Shown in pieces: positions 35,822-48,779 of a stretch of 64,000 nucleotides of DNA. The position numbers and the translations under genes are program-made. Source of the DNA: Allium sativum (taxonomy: Eukaryota > Streptophyta > Magnoliopsida > Asparagales > Amaryllidaceae); contig CM060912.1 in the NCBI GenBank assembly GCA_030737875.1, positions 130,891,993 to 130,955,992 on the forward strand, in the 5' to 3' direction. The number at the start of each line of letters is the position of its first letter. Positions within the stretch are counted from its first letter, which is position 1. The notes below the pieces were generated by a model. The model was not told the DNA's origin. It saw only the letters and a program-made list of their open reading frames with translations, and did not search any database.

Positions 35822-37785
35822 GATAGCAATTCACTTTCATTTCACACATATAAAATATTTTTAAATCAGAAATCTCACCAATAGCTATCCAACTTCACGA
35901 CTCTTCCTTTATAGAAATCTTCGCCTTTTGTCGCTTTCGCCCGTATTCTCTACATATGTAAAAATCGAATTTTTACGATGCTATTCAATATATAAAAATA
36001 TGATTTTTACTTCGACTTTCAATATATAAAAAAATCTGATTTTTACTTCGACTTTCAATATATCAAAATCAGTTTTTCTTTGCTTTTAAAATCAGTTTTT
36101 AATTGCTTTTAAAATCAGTTTTTCTTTGCTTTTAAAATCAGTTTTTATCTTTTCTAAAAATCAGTTTTTAAATCTTTTGAATAATCAGTTTTTAACTTTT
36201 CTAAAAATCAGTTTTTCTTTGCTTTAAAAATCGGTTTTGAATCCTTAAAAAAACAGTTTTTAAATCATTATAAAATCAGTTTTGAATTCTAAAAAAAACA
36301 GTTTTTAAATCATTATAAAATCAGTTTTGAATTCTAAAAAAAACAGTTTTTAAATCATTATAAAATCAGTTTTGAATTCTAAAAAAAACAGTTTTTAAAT
36401 CATTATAAAATCAGTTTTGAATTCTAAAAAAAACAGTTTTTAAATCATTATAAAATCAGTTTTGAATTCTAAAAAAAACAGTTTTTAAATTATTAAAATA
36501 AAATCAGTTTTGAATTCTAAAAAAAAAACAGTTTTTAAATCATTATAAAATCAGTTTTGAATTCTAAAAAAACCAGTTTTTAAATTATTAAAATAAAATA
36601 ACAAAATACTTACAGAGGGGGGGTTTGGAGACGTCGGCGGCAGCTTCGAGGTGGCAGGATGCTCCGCGAGGGGGAGGCTCGATTTGATTCGACGGGGGGG
36701 TTTGGAGATGTCGGCGGCAGCTTCGAGGTGGCGGCGCTCGGGGTTCGAACGGGGGAGGCTGAACGGAGGGCGGCTTCGAGGTGTCGTTCGGTGGGAGGAG
36801 GCTGAATGGAGGGCGGCTTCGAGGTTTAGGTTTCCTTTCTTTTCTTTTATTTCGTTTTCTGATTATGAATCGGGGGGGGGGGGGCAGAAAGGAGATAAAG
36901 GAGGGAAGTAAAATATATATATTTTTTTTTATTTAAATTAATTGCATAAAGTTGACTTTTACCCATGACCTCGAAACGAGGCCCACCGCCTGTCGTCCAT
37001 AGCGTTTAACTCCCATTCCGAACACAATGGGATATGTATCGCAAGCTGATTTGATCGTTACAATCAGTTTCCGTTGAATTTACATTTAAATCTCTATATT
37101 GAATTTTAAACGCACATTTCAAATTACCGGGGTCACATACTAACTAGAAAAATTCCAGAAAAATATTTTCTAGCTTCGTATTGACGATACGGTCCTAACA
37201 AAACTAGTTTCGTCGAATTCTGAGACCGTTTGTAAAATGGCCAATTTCCAGTCGATTAAACTCAACAGAAACTGGTCAAACGCGTTTTCTTTTGCCACGC
37301 TCACATATTGATTCGAAAAATTATGAAATTTGAAACCTAGCAATAACTTGACACTGCGGATCTAACAAAAGTGGTTTCGTCCAAATCCGAGGTCATTTGC
37401 AAAATGTCCATTTTTAAGGGCCTGAATTCCATAGCGACTATTCAGAATTTTCAACTGGACATATCTTTTGATTCCCGCTATCAAATTTCGATTGGTTAGA
37501 TTCGTTAGAAAGATATTACCAATAAGATCCTAATGTTTTTGGTTTCACTAAAATACGGATTGTTTTGCACCCGGTATATTCAATTGAAGTTTGAAATCGA
37601 ATTATCGAACTACCGCGCTATTTTCAATTCTATATATAATTATAATTAATTATATTCGTTTTCAAATGTCGACTCAACTCAGTTTTCATCGCCATTATTT
37701 AAAATATTTATTTTAAATATTTAAAATCCATTATTTTAGCCAATTTAAAAATTTTAAATTGGTTCAGATTTTCTGGGTCGTTACA
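35568..37785 (-). repeat. E4 truncated LTR, copy 2
   Basis: Matches 31229-33408 of the full LTR. It lacks everything beyond the loop of the inverted repeat, so there is only one arm here and no hairpin. A (TA)n run of about 55 bp at 35762-35816 is expanded relative to copies 1 and 3. Confidence 0.92.
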
Positions 37786-38010
37786 ATCTCCCCCACTTAA
37801 AACTTTTCGTCCTCGAAAAGGAATAAAGTCGAATGTGGTTTGATAAATCTACGATCACACAACACAACAACCAATCCAATTGTTTTTTTTTAACCTTTCA
37901 AAGCCATACAAATTAATTCCTATTTTTCTTCTAAAATCATTCAAACAATTATAATAGAATAGAGAATTAAATGGTGAGGTAAAGTATGGTAAATATACCT
38001 TGCACCGGAG

Positions 38011-39207
38011 TCAATCAGAGATATCTACCCGGCATCTGGGATAAGCTTTCTGAATGCTCTCCTCAGTCTCCCAAGTACAATCTCGCGGATCTCCACTCCA
38101 TTGCACTTTGACTAAGTGAACCTTCTTGTTTCTCAGCTCTTTGGTTTCTTTGCCGATAATCTTCAGCGGCTCTCGCCTCACGGCTAATTCTGGAGTAATT
38201 TCAATATCCTGCTGAGCTGCTTCTTCAACGATCAAGTCTGGATCATGTACGTGCTTCCGAAGTTGAGATATATGAAATACATCATGCACTCCAGGCAACC
38301 AGTCAGGCAATTTAACTTTATATGCGAGAGTTCCAATCCGTTCCAGAATAGGAAACGGACCAATGAATTTGGGTGCTAACTTTCCAGTTTTACCGAACCG
38401 GATAACTCCTCTCATCGGCGATACTTTCAAATATACATAGTCGCCAACTTCAAAGGATATATCTCTTCTTCTTCTATCGGCATAGCTCTTTTGTCGGCTT
38501 TGAGCGGCGAGTAATCGCTTCTTAATAAAATCGACTTTGTCGGCAGCTTCTCGAATCATATCGGGACCCAACACAAGTCTATTTCCAGGCTCGACCCAAC
38601 AAGCAGGAGATCGGCAAGGTCTACCATACAATGCTTCGAATGGCGACATTGTCAGACTCGCCTGGTAGTTGTTGTTATAAGAGAATTCAGCCAAATGTAG
38701 ATGGTCTTCACATGATCCACCGAAATCTATAACACAAGCCCGCAATAGATCTTCTAAAATGCGATTCACCCTCTCAGTTTGACCGTCTGTCTGAGGATGA
38801 TAAGCGGTGCTCAAGTTTAACTTCGTTCTGAGCTTGACTTGAAATGCTTCCCAGAATTTGCTAGTGAATATCGTATCTCTATCACTTACTATGCTGAGCG
38901 GCACTCCATGTAGCCTAACTATTTCCCTAAAGTAAATATGTGCCAGACTCTGAGCGGTTCTATTTGATTTGACAGGTATGAAATGGGCGGTCTTCGTGAA
39001 GCGATCTACGATCACCCAAATACTGTCATTCCCCTTTCTGGTTCTGGGCAAACCATCAATGAAATCCATAGAAATATGTTCCCACTTCCAGCCAGGAACT
39101 TCTAGTGGTTGTAATAATCCAGCCAATTTCTGTTGGTCACTCTTGACTAGCTGGCAAGTAGGGCATCGGCTAACGTATATTGAAACGTCTCTCTTCATAG
39201 CCTTCAC
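38011..39207 (-). pseudogene. Integrase fragment with chromodomain-like tail, E4 copy B
   Basis: 398 residues: CPTC of the zinc finger near 15-18, D48, D109 and E145, GPF motif, and a chromodomain-like C-terminus (KETKELRNKKVHLVKVQW region, about 345-395). It keeps the C-terminus that copy A lost, so the stop in copy A arose after the duplication. The one-base shift at the RNase H/integrase boundary is shared with copy A and predates it. It closely resembles the E1 integrase but is a separate lineage. No start codon context or upstream gag exists. Confidence 0.9.
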
Positions 39208-39938
39208 CAGAATGTTCTTTTGAGATCGTTATACATTTTGGCCACACCAGGATGGATACTCAGCTTGGACTTGTGACACTCGTCTAACACTTCCCTTTTG
39301 AGTTCGGGGATGTCAGGAACACAAATCCTTCCTTTCAATCTCAGGGTCTCGTCGTTATCTATTTGAAAATACGAGGGTTCACCTTTCTGAATCCTTTTGT
39401 TCATATCTTTAATAAAGTTATCCTCCTTCTGAAGAATAGATATTTTGTCAATCAAGGATGTCGTGATAATAAAGCTGGCAATCATTACATTCTTTCGGCT
39501 CAGAGCATCGGCCACGACATTGGCTTTCCCTGGAGTATATATAATTTCAAAGTCATATGCTGCAAGAAACTCCAGCCAACGCTGTTGCCTCAAATTTAAG
39601 TCCTTCTGAGTGAACAGATACTTTAACGACTGGTGATCTGTAACCAATTCAAATCTCTCGCCCAGAAGATAGTGTCTCCAAATTTTCAAAGAGAATATGA
39701 TAGCTAATAACTCAAGATCATGAGTTACATAGTTTTTCTCGTGCGGCTTCAGTTGACGGCTAGCATAGGCAATAACTTGACCTCTTTGCATTAACACTGC
39801 TCCAAGGCCTTCTCTAGATGCATCAGTCCAGACTTTTAAATCTTGGTTGCCATCGATAATGGTTAACACTGGAGCAGTTGTCAACCTTAACTTTAGCTCC
39901 TCAAAAGCCTCCTCACTTTTTGCACCCGGTATATTCAA
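39204..39938 (-). pseudogene. RT-end and RNase H fragment, E4 copy B
   Basis: Same structure as 34827-35561, with a few substitutions (for example Phe to Val in the FTDHQS motif, leaving the Asp). The same filler-derived false start and the same frameshift are present. Confidence 0.88.
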
Positions 39939-39944
39939 TTGAAG

Positions 39945-42127
39945 TTTTTTTTATTTCATTTCCACAAACTAATCCTATGTGGTTTCAACCAAATATTTCT
40001 CAACCACAAATGGGTATTTTTCAACCGCAATCAACCAATATCAATCACAAACAATCCCAAACAACCATTCGCTATCAATCAATTTTCACACCAATTTCAA
40101 TCAATAAATATCGTCCATGGTTTGTGGACGAGGGGGCGTATATATATATATATATAGATATATATTTATAGATAGCAATTCACTTTCATTTCACACATAT
40201 AAAATATTTTTAAATCAGAAATCTCACCAATAGCTATCCAACTTCACGACTCTTCCTTTATAGAAATCTTCGCCTTTTGTCGCTTTCGCCCGTATTCTCT
40301 ACATATGTAAAAATCGAATTTTTACGATGCTATTCAACATATAAAAATATGATTTTTACTTCGACTTTCAATATATAAAAAAATCTGATTTTTACTTCGA
40401 CTTTCAATATATCAAAATCAGTTTTTCTTTGCTTTTAAAATCAGTTTTTAATTGCTTTTAAAATCAGTTTTTCTTTGCTTTTAAAATCAGTTTTTATCTT
40501 TTCTAAAAATCAGTTTTTAAATCTTTTGAATAATCAGTTTTTAACTTTTCTAAAAATCAGTTTTTCTTTGCTTTAAAAATCGGTTTTGAATCCTAAAAAA
40601 AACAGTTTTTAAATCATTATAAAATCAGTTTTGAATTCTAAAAAAAACAGTTTTTAAATCATTATAAAATCAGTTTTGAATTCTAAAAAAAACAGTTTTT
40701 AAATCATTATAAAATCAGTTTTGAATTCTAAAAAAAACAGTTTTTAAATCATTATAAAATCAGTTTTGAATTCTAAAAAAAACAGTTTTTAAATCATTAT
40801 AAAATCAGTTTTGAATTCTAAAAAAAACAGTTTTTAAATTATTAAAATAAAATCAGTTTTGAATTCTAAAAAAAACAGTTTTTAAATCATTATAAAATCA
40901 GTTTTGAATTCTAAAAAAAACAGTTTTTAAATTATTAAAATAAAATAACAAAATACTTACAGAGGGGGGGTTTGGAGACGTCGGCGGCAGCTTCGAGGTG
41001 GCAGGATGCTCCGCGAGGGGGAGGCTCGATTTGATTCGACGGGGGGGTTTGGAGATGTCGGCGGCAGCTTCGAGGTGGCGGCGCTCGGGGTTCGAACGGG
41101 GGAGGCTGAACGGAGGGCGGCTTCGAGGTGTCGTTCGGTGGGAGGAGGCTGAACGGAGGGCGGCTTCGAGGTTTAGGTTTCCTTTCTTTTCTTTTTTTTT
41201 ATTTCGTTTTCTGATTATGAATCGGGGGGGGCCAGAAAGGAGATAAAGGAGGGAAGTAAAATATTTTTTTTTATTTAAATTAATTGCATAAAGTTGACTT
41301 TTACCCATGACCTCGAAACGAGGCCCACCGCCTGTCGTCCATAGCGTTTAACCCCCATTCCGAACACAATGGGATATGTATCGCAAGCTGATTTGATCGT
41401 TACAATCAGTTTCCGTTGAATTTACATTTAAATCTCTATATTGAATTTTAAACGCACATTTCAAATTACCGGGGTCACATACTAACTAGAAAAATTCCAG
41501 AAAAATATTTTCTAGCTTCGTATTGACGATACGGTCCTAACAAAACTAGTTTCGTCGAATTCTGAGACCGTTTGTAAAATGGCCAATTTCCAGTCGATTA
41601 AACTCAACAGAAACTGGTCAAACGCGTTTTCTTTTGCCACGCTCACATATTGATTCGAAAAATTATGAAATTTGAAACCTAGCAATAACTTGACACTGCG
41701 GATCTAACAAAAGTGGTTTCGTCCAAATCCGAGGTCATTTGCAAAATGTCCATTTTTAAGGGCCTGAATTCCATAGCGACTATTCAGAATTTTCAACTGG
41801 ACATATCTTTTGATTCCCGCTATCAAATTTCGATTGGTTAGATTCGTTAGAAAGATATTACCAATAAGATCCTAATGTTTTTGGTTTCACTAAAATACGG
41901 ATTGTTTTGCACCCGGTATATTCAATTGAAGTTTGAAATCGAATTATCGAACTACCGCGCTATTTTCAATTCTATATATAATTATAATTAATTATATTCG
42001 TTTTCAAATGTCGACTCAACTCAGTTTTCATCGCCATTATTTAAAATATTTATTTTAAATATTTAAAATCCATTATTTTAGCCAATTTAAAAATTTTAAA
42101 TTGGTTCAGATTTTATGGGTCGTTACA
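39945..42127 (-). repeat. E4 truncated LTR, copy 3 (right end of E4)
   Basis: Third copy, matching 31229-33408. Ends TATGGGTCGTTACA at 42127, followed by the GTATT duplication. Confidence 0.92.
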
Positions 42128-44880
42128 GTATTCAAAAGTTAGTAAATCGAATATGTTATTTGAAAGGGGTTAGTCGAGTCGAGTTAGTTGAAGAGAAGTT
42201 AATCGAATAATTGTTATTCGAATAAGAGTTAAACCAGTTAGGGTTAACCAGTTAGAGCTAAACCAGTTAGGGTTAAATCAGTTAGAGTTAAACAGTATAG
42301 AGTTAAACCAGTTAGAGTTAAACAAGTTAGAGTTAACCAATTAGAGTTAACCAGTTAGAGTTAATCAATTAGGGTTGACCAGTCAGAGTAGATCTGTTAG
42401 AGTTAACCAGTTAGAGTTAAACAAATAGAGTAATTAAACAGGGTTAAATCGAATTAGAGTTAATCGATTTGAGTTAATCGATTAGAGTTAGTCGAAAAGG
42501 AATTATCGAATTTAGTTTATACAAAAGGGAAGATTATCGATTATAGTTTATTCGAAGGAGTTATCGATTATTAGTTAATCGGAGGAATTATCGATTAATA
42601 GTTAATCGAAGGAATTATCGATTATTAGTTAATCGAAGGAATTATCGATTTTTAGTTTAGTCGAAGTGAGTTATCGAATATAGTTTAATCGAAGTGAATT
42701 ATCGATTATTAGTTAATCGAAGGGATTATCGATTTTTAGTTTAATCAAAGGGGTTATCGAATATAGTTTAATTGAAGGAGTTATCGAATTTAGTTATTCG
42801 ATGGGGTTAATCGATATTAGTTAAATCAAATGAGTAAATCGAATATAGTTTATTCGAATAGAATTAAAGGGAGTTATCGAATATTAGTTATTCGAATCGA
42901 GTTAAAATGAGTTGATCGAATTTAGTTTATTCAAACAGAATTAAAAGAGTAAATCGATTAGAGTTAAACAAATAGAGTTTAAAGGATTTTCGAATATAGT
43001 TTATTCAAAAGGAGTTACGTAAGGAAGTGTTAAGGAGTTAAAAGGTGAACTTACCCTATTTCGAGATTCGAAATGTTGTTCAGTTAAGGTCTGAGAGGTA
43101 GTTATACCCCAACTTGATTGACTTCGTTTTCAATTTAGAAATGGTTAAGGTTCGAGAGTGAAAGCGGTTAAGTGTATTTAGTAAATAAGTATAGTGGTTT
43201 GAGTTGTCGTCGCGATGTTGATTTAAACATCTGTTTAAATCCAAGTAAAGAAGATTTGGAAATGTTTTCCAAATAGAATCAGAAACGTAATCAAAATATT
43301 GAAATTGGAAATATGAATAAGAAATGGAAATGTTTTCCAGTGTTAACGTATATTTTCTAAATATAGAAAATAAGGAAAATATGAATATATATATATATAT
43401 ATATGATTGTTGATTGATTGATAGAATTTCCATCTGGAAATGATATCGTTGTTTGCACACGTGTTTTTCTTTGATAGTTAAATCACGGACTATCGAAGTT
43501 CTGACCATTTTAACGTTGTTAATATGGAGAGACCGGTTGGATTATTATCCAAAGAACCACTCTGTATTGGCATAAGCGTTGCGAATCATATATGCCAAAG
43601 AAAATTTAAGACGGTGTAAAGCGCAAGGGTTATTGTATAAGTCTTAGATAACAGCGCCTAAGATGGATGTACTGAATAGTGCCTTCGGTTCATCCTGTTC
43701 CTAGATGACTTGTATGGACGGATGTCTGACAGAGTATTTCCAGACGATCACGTATATTGATTTCTCCAACCGTACCAAGAGTAGAAGCGAAGAAGGAAAC
43801 TTCTTTTAGCTAACACATAATGTATAGTTGAGGGTGTCAATCGGTGATTGGATGGATTTGATGATGTGGCATTCAAAGTGAATCTGATGTGATGATAAAG
43901 CGTAGCTTCTAGCCTCATCAACCGGTAAATGACAAAAATCGGGCAGGCAGCATGGCTAAGTCGGTCGCACCGAAGTATGGTGTATAATCACCTATCTAGA
44001 GAATATTCATTTGCTTCTTTAATCTATCAATGTTGTCTCATATATATACGGAAAACGGTTGCTGATCCCAACTGTTGGTGATATACATTCGATACACTCA
44101 AGCAAAATGAGTGGTCGGTCATGTGTGGCTGAGTTGCAAGATGTTCTTGTTGAACTTCATTGTATCGTTCCTAGAGTACACTGATCGGAAGGTGGTTCCA
44201 TACCTTGTCATAGTTGGAAACCCATTACCCAATACGTGTTTGCGGTTTTGATTGTATACTATATATGTAGAAACGTGAGATGAAAGCGTTTCTGCTAGAT
44301 GATTATTATATTGTGGTTGTTAGACATTATTGTAATATCAAAAGGTTTTAATATAAAGATATTTTGGATTCTCATAAGGGAAAATCCCGTTCTGTTCTGC
44401 GGCGTGGTCTTATGAGATATCGTTTACTTGTTCATATACCTGTTTAAACTGCTTTACTCACACCAGTCCCATGACTGACCCGGAGTTTATTTTGTTGTTT
44501 TCCCTAAACTCTGTGGTGCCCAATTTTGTACGGGCAGTCAAGTAGTCAGGATATACTTGGAGAACTTGGATCAGGAGGCTTCAAGATCATATAGCTATAG
44601 TTTATTTCCGCTGTGTTGTAAGTGTTGTACTCTGATAAGTGCTATTGTATACATAACTGTTATATTTCAAAGTTATGTTATCTATTATATGTTATTCGTT
44701 CCGCTTTGAGGTTCGTGTTACTCTGATGTTGTGTTCTTCTTCTTCTTCTATTATAAGTTTCTATCTCATCTATTCTCACCCTCTAATTTCTTTCATTAAC
44801 TACCGGGATTTTTCGATGTTTGGTTATCGACATCGAGTTTATGTCGATACCCAAAGTTGCTCAAAATCCGACTCGTTACA
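42128..44880 (+). repeat. E3 5' LTR, second part
   Basis: Resumes the E3 LTR after E4 (equivalent to about 49752-52526), beginning with the duplicated GTATT and ending CTCGTTACA next to the primer site. It includes more palindromic arrays (to about 43010) and a (TA)n run near 43385-43403. Confidence 0.92.
42140..43010 (+). repeat. Palindromic and CAGTTAGAGTTAAAC arrays, E3 5' LTR (part 2)
   Basis: Begins with 15-bp direct repeats (CCAGTTAGAGTTAAA, 42230-42430). Then about twenty units of 27-30 bp follow, of the type TTATCGATTATTAGTTAAT-CGAAGGAA, with arms TCGATTA/TAATCGA or TCGAATA/TATTCGA. Copy in the 3' LTR at about 49790-50650. Confidence 0.8.
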
Positions 44881-46395
44881 GTTGGTATCAGAGCTTAAGT
44901 TAAGTATTTCCTTGGCTCTGTGGCGTGACTCGGTAGAGATAGGGTTAGTAATACCCTAGATTGAGTTGACTGTATATATACGAGTGAACGTATTTGTTAT
45001 TTGATATAAAAATAATTTTTATTCTGGAAATTCATTGTTTGAGTTGTTTATGAGTTCTGGTCGATCAGTTTGATCCACTGTATCGGTAGGGGTTACTAAA
45101 CACTTGAATATGATGGGTCGTCACGATATGTTTTGAAAAGAGGGTAAATTAAAATAAGTTTACCCAAGGTATATCTTGATATAAAAGAAGATATATATAT
45201 ATCAAAATTATAATATATTGGATATATTGGTTGTTATTATAATCGAGTAAGATTATAAAGTGAAATGGTTATATAAATAACCAATCAGAATTCATATAAA
45301 TGAAATACGTAAAATCAGATGAGTTAAATCTAAAATTTAAACCAGAAATTGAATTAAAATTATGGAAAATTGGATACGTGTTTGTAAATGGATTTGGATT
45401 AAAAATAAGGAAAATTTAAGATCCTGGGAGATTTTAAATTGTTTTACAAGCAGTGTGAATTATATTTTGAAATGAATTTCAAAGTGGAAATATTTAGAAA
45501 TGGTTTTATAGTATTGAACTCACTTCGATCACTAGAAAATAGATTCTGATGATGATGACAGCTGCATCATCAGTATTCATTTTCGAGTTGTAAGTGACGA
45601 ATTACTACCAGAGATACTGTTTTAAATTTGTTTTGGGAAAGACAAGTTGTGTTGAATTTCAAAAAGGAAAATTTGATTTTTGAAAAGAGTAAACTGTTTA
45701 AAAAACTCCCAGGGAAAGACTGTTGAATTAAAAACAAATTTAATAGAAATTTGTGAAAGCAAATTTGAATTAAAGTAAAGTCAGTTAAGTGGTAACTGAA
45801 GTTGAATTGAAATCGAATAAGATTGGATTGGTGAAATTAGAATCCGAAATGGTATTGAATTGAGGAGTTAAGGAATTGAAAATCAAGAATTGAACTTGAG
45901 TTGAAATGGGATTTGGCTTGGTTGAAAAAATGAATGGTTGTGTTGGAGATAAAAATGATTTGGAGTTTGATTGGCATCACATTGGTATATGCTGAATTGA
46001 TAGCAGATGTGAGGGATATAACGATATGCCCGACAAGAAGGTACCAGTTTATATTATATATTGGGTATGAGATTTTGATGAGCTGAATTGGCAAGCCACT
46101 TGGCTATTTGATTTTCTTTTGGGATGGAGAAGGCCCAGAGAGGCGAGTTGGAGTTTGACGTATTGACCAGTACAAAGGAGGTGCTGGCGAAATTTTTCAA
46201 AAAGTTAAAGTGTTAGAAGATTTTCAGGATTTTTTAAAATTTTCGATAATAAGAATGAATAAATAATTTAATTGAAATTAAATTGGTTCAGTTAAAACTG
46301 AAGTTAAGAAGTGAACAAATATGTTCTAACCAGTCGATAGGGTCGTTCTCTACCTTAGCCATTTCGAGGACGAAATTATTTTAAGTGGGGAAGAA
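44881..46395 (+). other. E3 non-coding interior with primer site and polypurine tract
   Basis: 1.5 kb without coding capacity. The primer-binding site TGGTATCAGAGC is 44883-44894. The conserved box GTACAAAGGAGGTGCTGGCG is near 46170. The polypurine tract AAGTGGGGAAGAA is 46383-46395, preceded by TTTCGAGGACGAAATT. Confidence 0.9.
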
Positions 46396-47487
46396 TGTAA
46401 TGACCCGCATTGGCAGAGGTATTATAATTAATTAATTTAATTATTTAAAAGGTGAATTAAAGGATTTAATGGTCGTGGAATTAAATAATGGTGAATATTT
46501 AATTAAAAAAATAAATTAAATAATATATTTAATTCAGAAATCATCAGAATTGGCCGAAATGGCGATATGGTGTGAACTGGATCATCTGTGATATTTATTT
46601 CATTTTAGAATTGAATTTAAATAACTAATATATTATTTGAACGACAATTTGAACGTATAATTATATTATAATTAAAATCGAGCTCGAAATGGCGCTGCAG
46701 TTCGTAAATTGGCGATTCGAACTTCAACTGAATGTACAGGATTCGTTTTAAGCCGAATTTCTGTGAAATAAGAAACGTGTGGAGCTAATGGAGTATATCT
46801 TTCTAGTGGAAGAGAAAAAACTGGATTTCGTCGGTTAGATTTTGAGATATGTCCAAATAAAATTTTAGAAAAGTCGTTGTGGAATTCCATTATAATTTAT
46901 AAAGGAATTATTTATATTTTTAAAAAGGAATTTCAATATAAATCGAATATCGGGTTGACCCAGAAGTGAATATCGAGTTAGAAATTTATATAGGAATATT
47001 CTAGAGCTGTATGGTACTCCACTGTGAATATATACGATAATATAAATTTATTAATATTTAATTTAATTATATTTAAATATATTTATATATTTAAATGGGT
47101 CATCCAGAGCTTTAAAAATAGCCAGTTTTGCAACCGAAGTCGGAATTCAACGAAACTAATTTTGTTGGATCCGCAATGTCAAATAGTTGTTAGATTTCCA
47201 ATTTCGTGATTTTTAGATTCATTGTGTGGCCGTACGGATTTTTAGAGTGGAAAACAGTCAGTATTTTGACAGTTAAAAATACGCTGTGTGAGCATACGGA
47301 GTCGGGATTTGACGAAACCAGTTTCGTTGGGACCGTAATGTCGAACTGTAGTTGCATGTCCATTTTCGTGATTTTTGGGTGTCGTATGTGATCACACAAA
47401 TTTTTAGAATTCAAAAACGAATTAACGATGAAGAATAAAAAGGGAATATTCCTTCTATGAAAAATATCTATATATTTATTTCTTCCT

Positions 47488-47495
47488 ATAAATAG
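47488..47495 (+). promoter_or_regulatory. Predicted TATA box, E3 3' LTR
   Basis: TATAAATA, same context as 13071-13078. This copy could drive read-through transcription into the E2 LTR to its right. Confidence 0.6.
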
Positions 47496-48460
47496 AACTC
47501 AAATTTCCTAAACCTAATTTCACTTTTCTGTTCAATGGTTTTCTTTGCGTCGTCGGTTCTTTGTTCCACAGCAAAGTTCCAAGGAAAGAAAAATCCAAAC
47601 AAATCAAATTAAAATCATTAAATCATGTAAGTCTTGTATTTGAGGTCAGTGAGCAATTCTCTTCAATCCTATACTAATTCTGTGGTGTGCGATGCAATTC
47701 GGTGGGTGCTCCAAATGAATAGAAAAAGTTAGGGTTTCAGATACTGGGAGATTGAAGCTTCTATCCTTGATTTGGTGTTTAGATTTGGGTTTAGGGTTGG
47801 ATTTGGCTCCGGTTGTGGTAGTAATGGGAATTTCCGTCATGCTTTTGGTCACGCGATGGTTGGACTGTACTCGAGAATACTGGCGTCGCGACTTCAAAAG
47901 GGAGGTGCGAGTTGGCCTTCTTGGTGAGGAGATTGATGAGTGTTGAAGGGGAAGTAGTTCGGTGGTGGTATGGTTGAAATCGGTGGTAGGTTCATGAAGA
48001 AATGGTCGGTTTGAATTCATTGAAGTAGAGGAGCAGGTGTTCGGTGGTAAACTGGAAGAAGAAGAGGAGGATTAGGGGGCGTGGGCTTGAGTTAGTGGGC
48101 CGAATAAAAAGGTTATTTAATTTTATTTTAAAATATGAAATAATGTATTAATTTGTACATGCTATTACTTGGCCATACAATGTCAGATTGACGAACCGTA
48201 AGTTGCGTTAGGATCGTATGGATGGTGGCTACAACATGGAGTTGACTGGGAGTGAATCCGAGATTGTTACAATTTATGGCGAAATAAATTGTCCATCGAA
48301 ATCAAATAACGCAAACCGATTATTCAACGGTTAACGCGCCAAAGTGAGTAAATCTCACTAACTCTGAATAGTTTATAATTTCATGTTGTATTTTTAGAAC
48401 TGTTAGAAATTGTCTGTTTGATTGTGTATTGACTGTTTGATTGAACTGCTAGTCAGTTAA

Positions 48461-48494
<34 letters not shown>

Positions 48495-48779
48495 ATATGT
48501 AAATAGTTATATATTGATTCTGTTTATCAGAATAATTCATATTGAACTGAAAGTGATAACAATCATGTTATGTAACATCTGTGGATGCAGGGAAACAGGT
48601 TGGAGGAATCCGACTGGATTCCTCAACAGTTATTTTATTGTTTTTCATATATTTTAATATATGATGTGAATTATAACCTGTTGATGATTGTGTGTGCATG
48701 GATGATATTAATCATCGTGATTTGATATGTTGAATACCATAACATACGGGATGTTGATAAGGGAATTTTCAAAGTGATA

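Larger units (their letters stand above)
37786..39944 (-). other. E4 interior copy B
   Basis: Duplicate of 33409-35567, offset by 4377 bp, with a handful of substitutions. It carries the less damaged integrase copy. Confidence 0.92.
15430..42127 (-). mobile_element. E4: rearranged Tekay-related LTR element with tandem LTR-interior array
   Basis: A minus-strand element flanked by GTATT (15425-15429 and 42128-42132). Left to right it consists of a full 3' LTR (15430-18806 plus 29878-33408, split by E5), interior copy A (33409-35567), truncated LTR (35568-37785), interior copy B (37786-39944) and truncated LTR (39945-42127). Outer termini are TGAGACGACCC and GGGTCGTTACA. The interiors carry only RNase H and integrase fragments; gag, protease, most of RT and the primer site are gone. 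The repeat from 35568 on has an exact 4377-bp period. E4 looks like a deleted element that then expanded by unequal LTR recombination. Confidence 0.9.
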
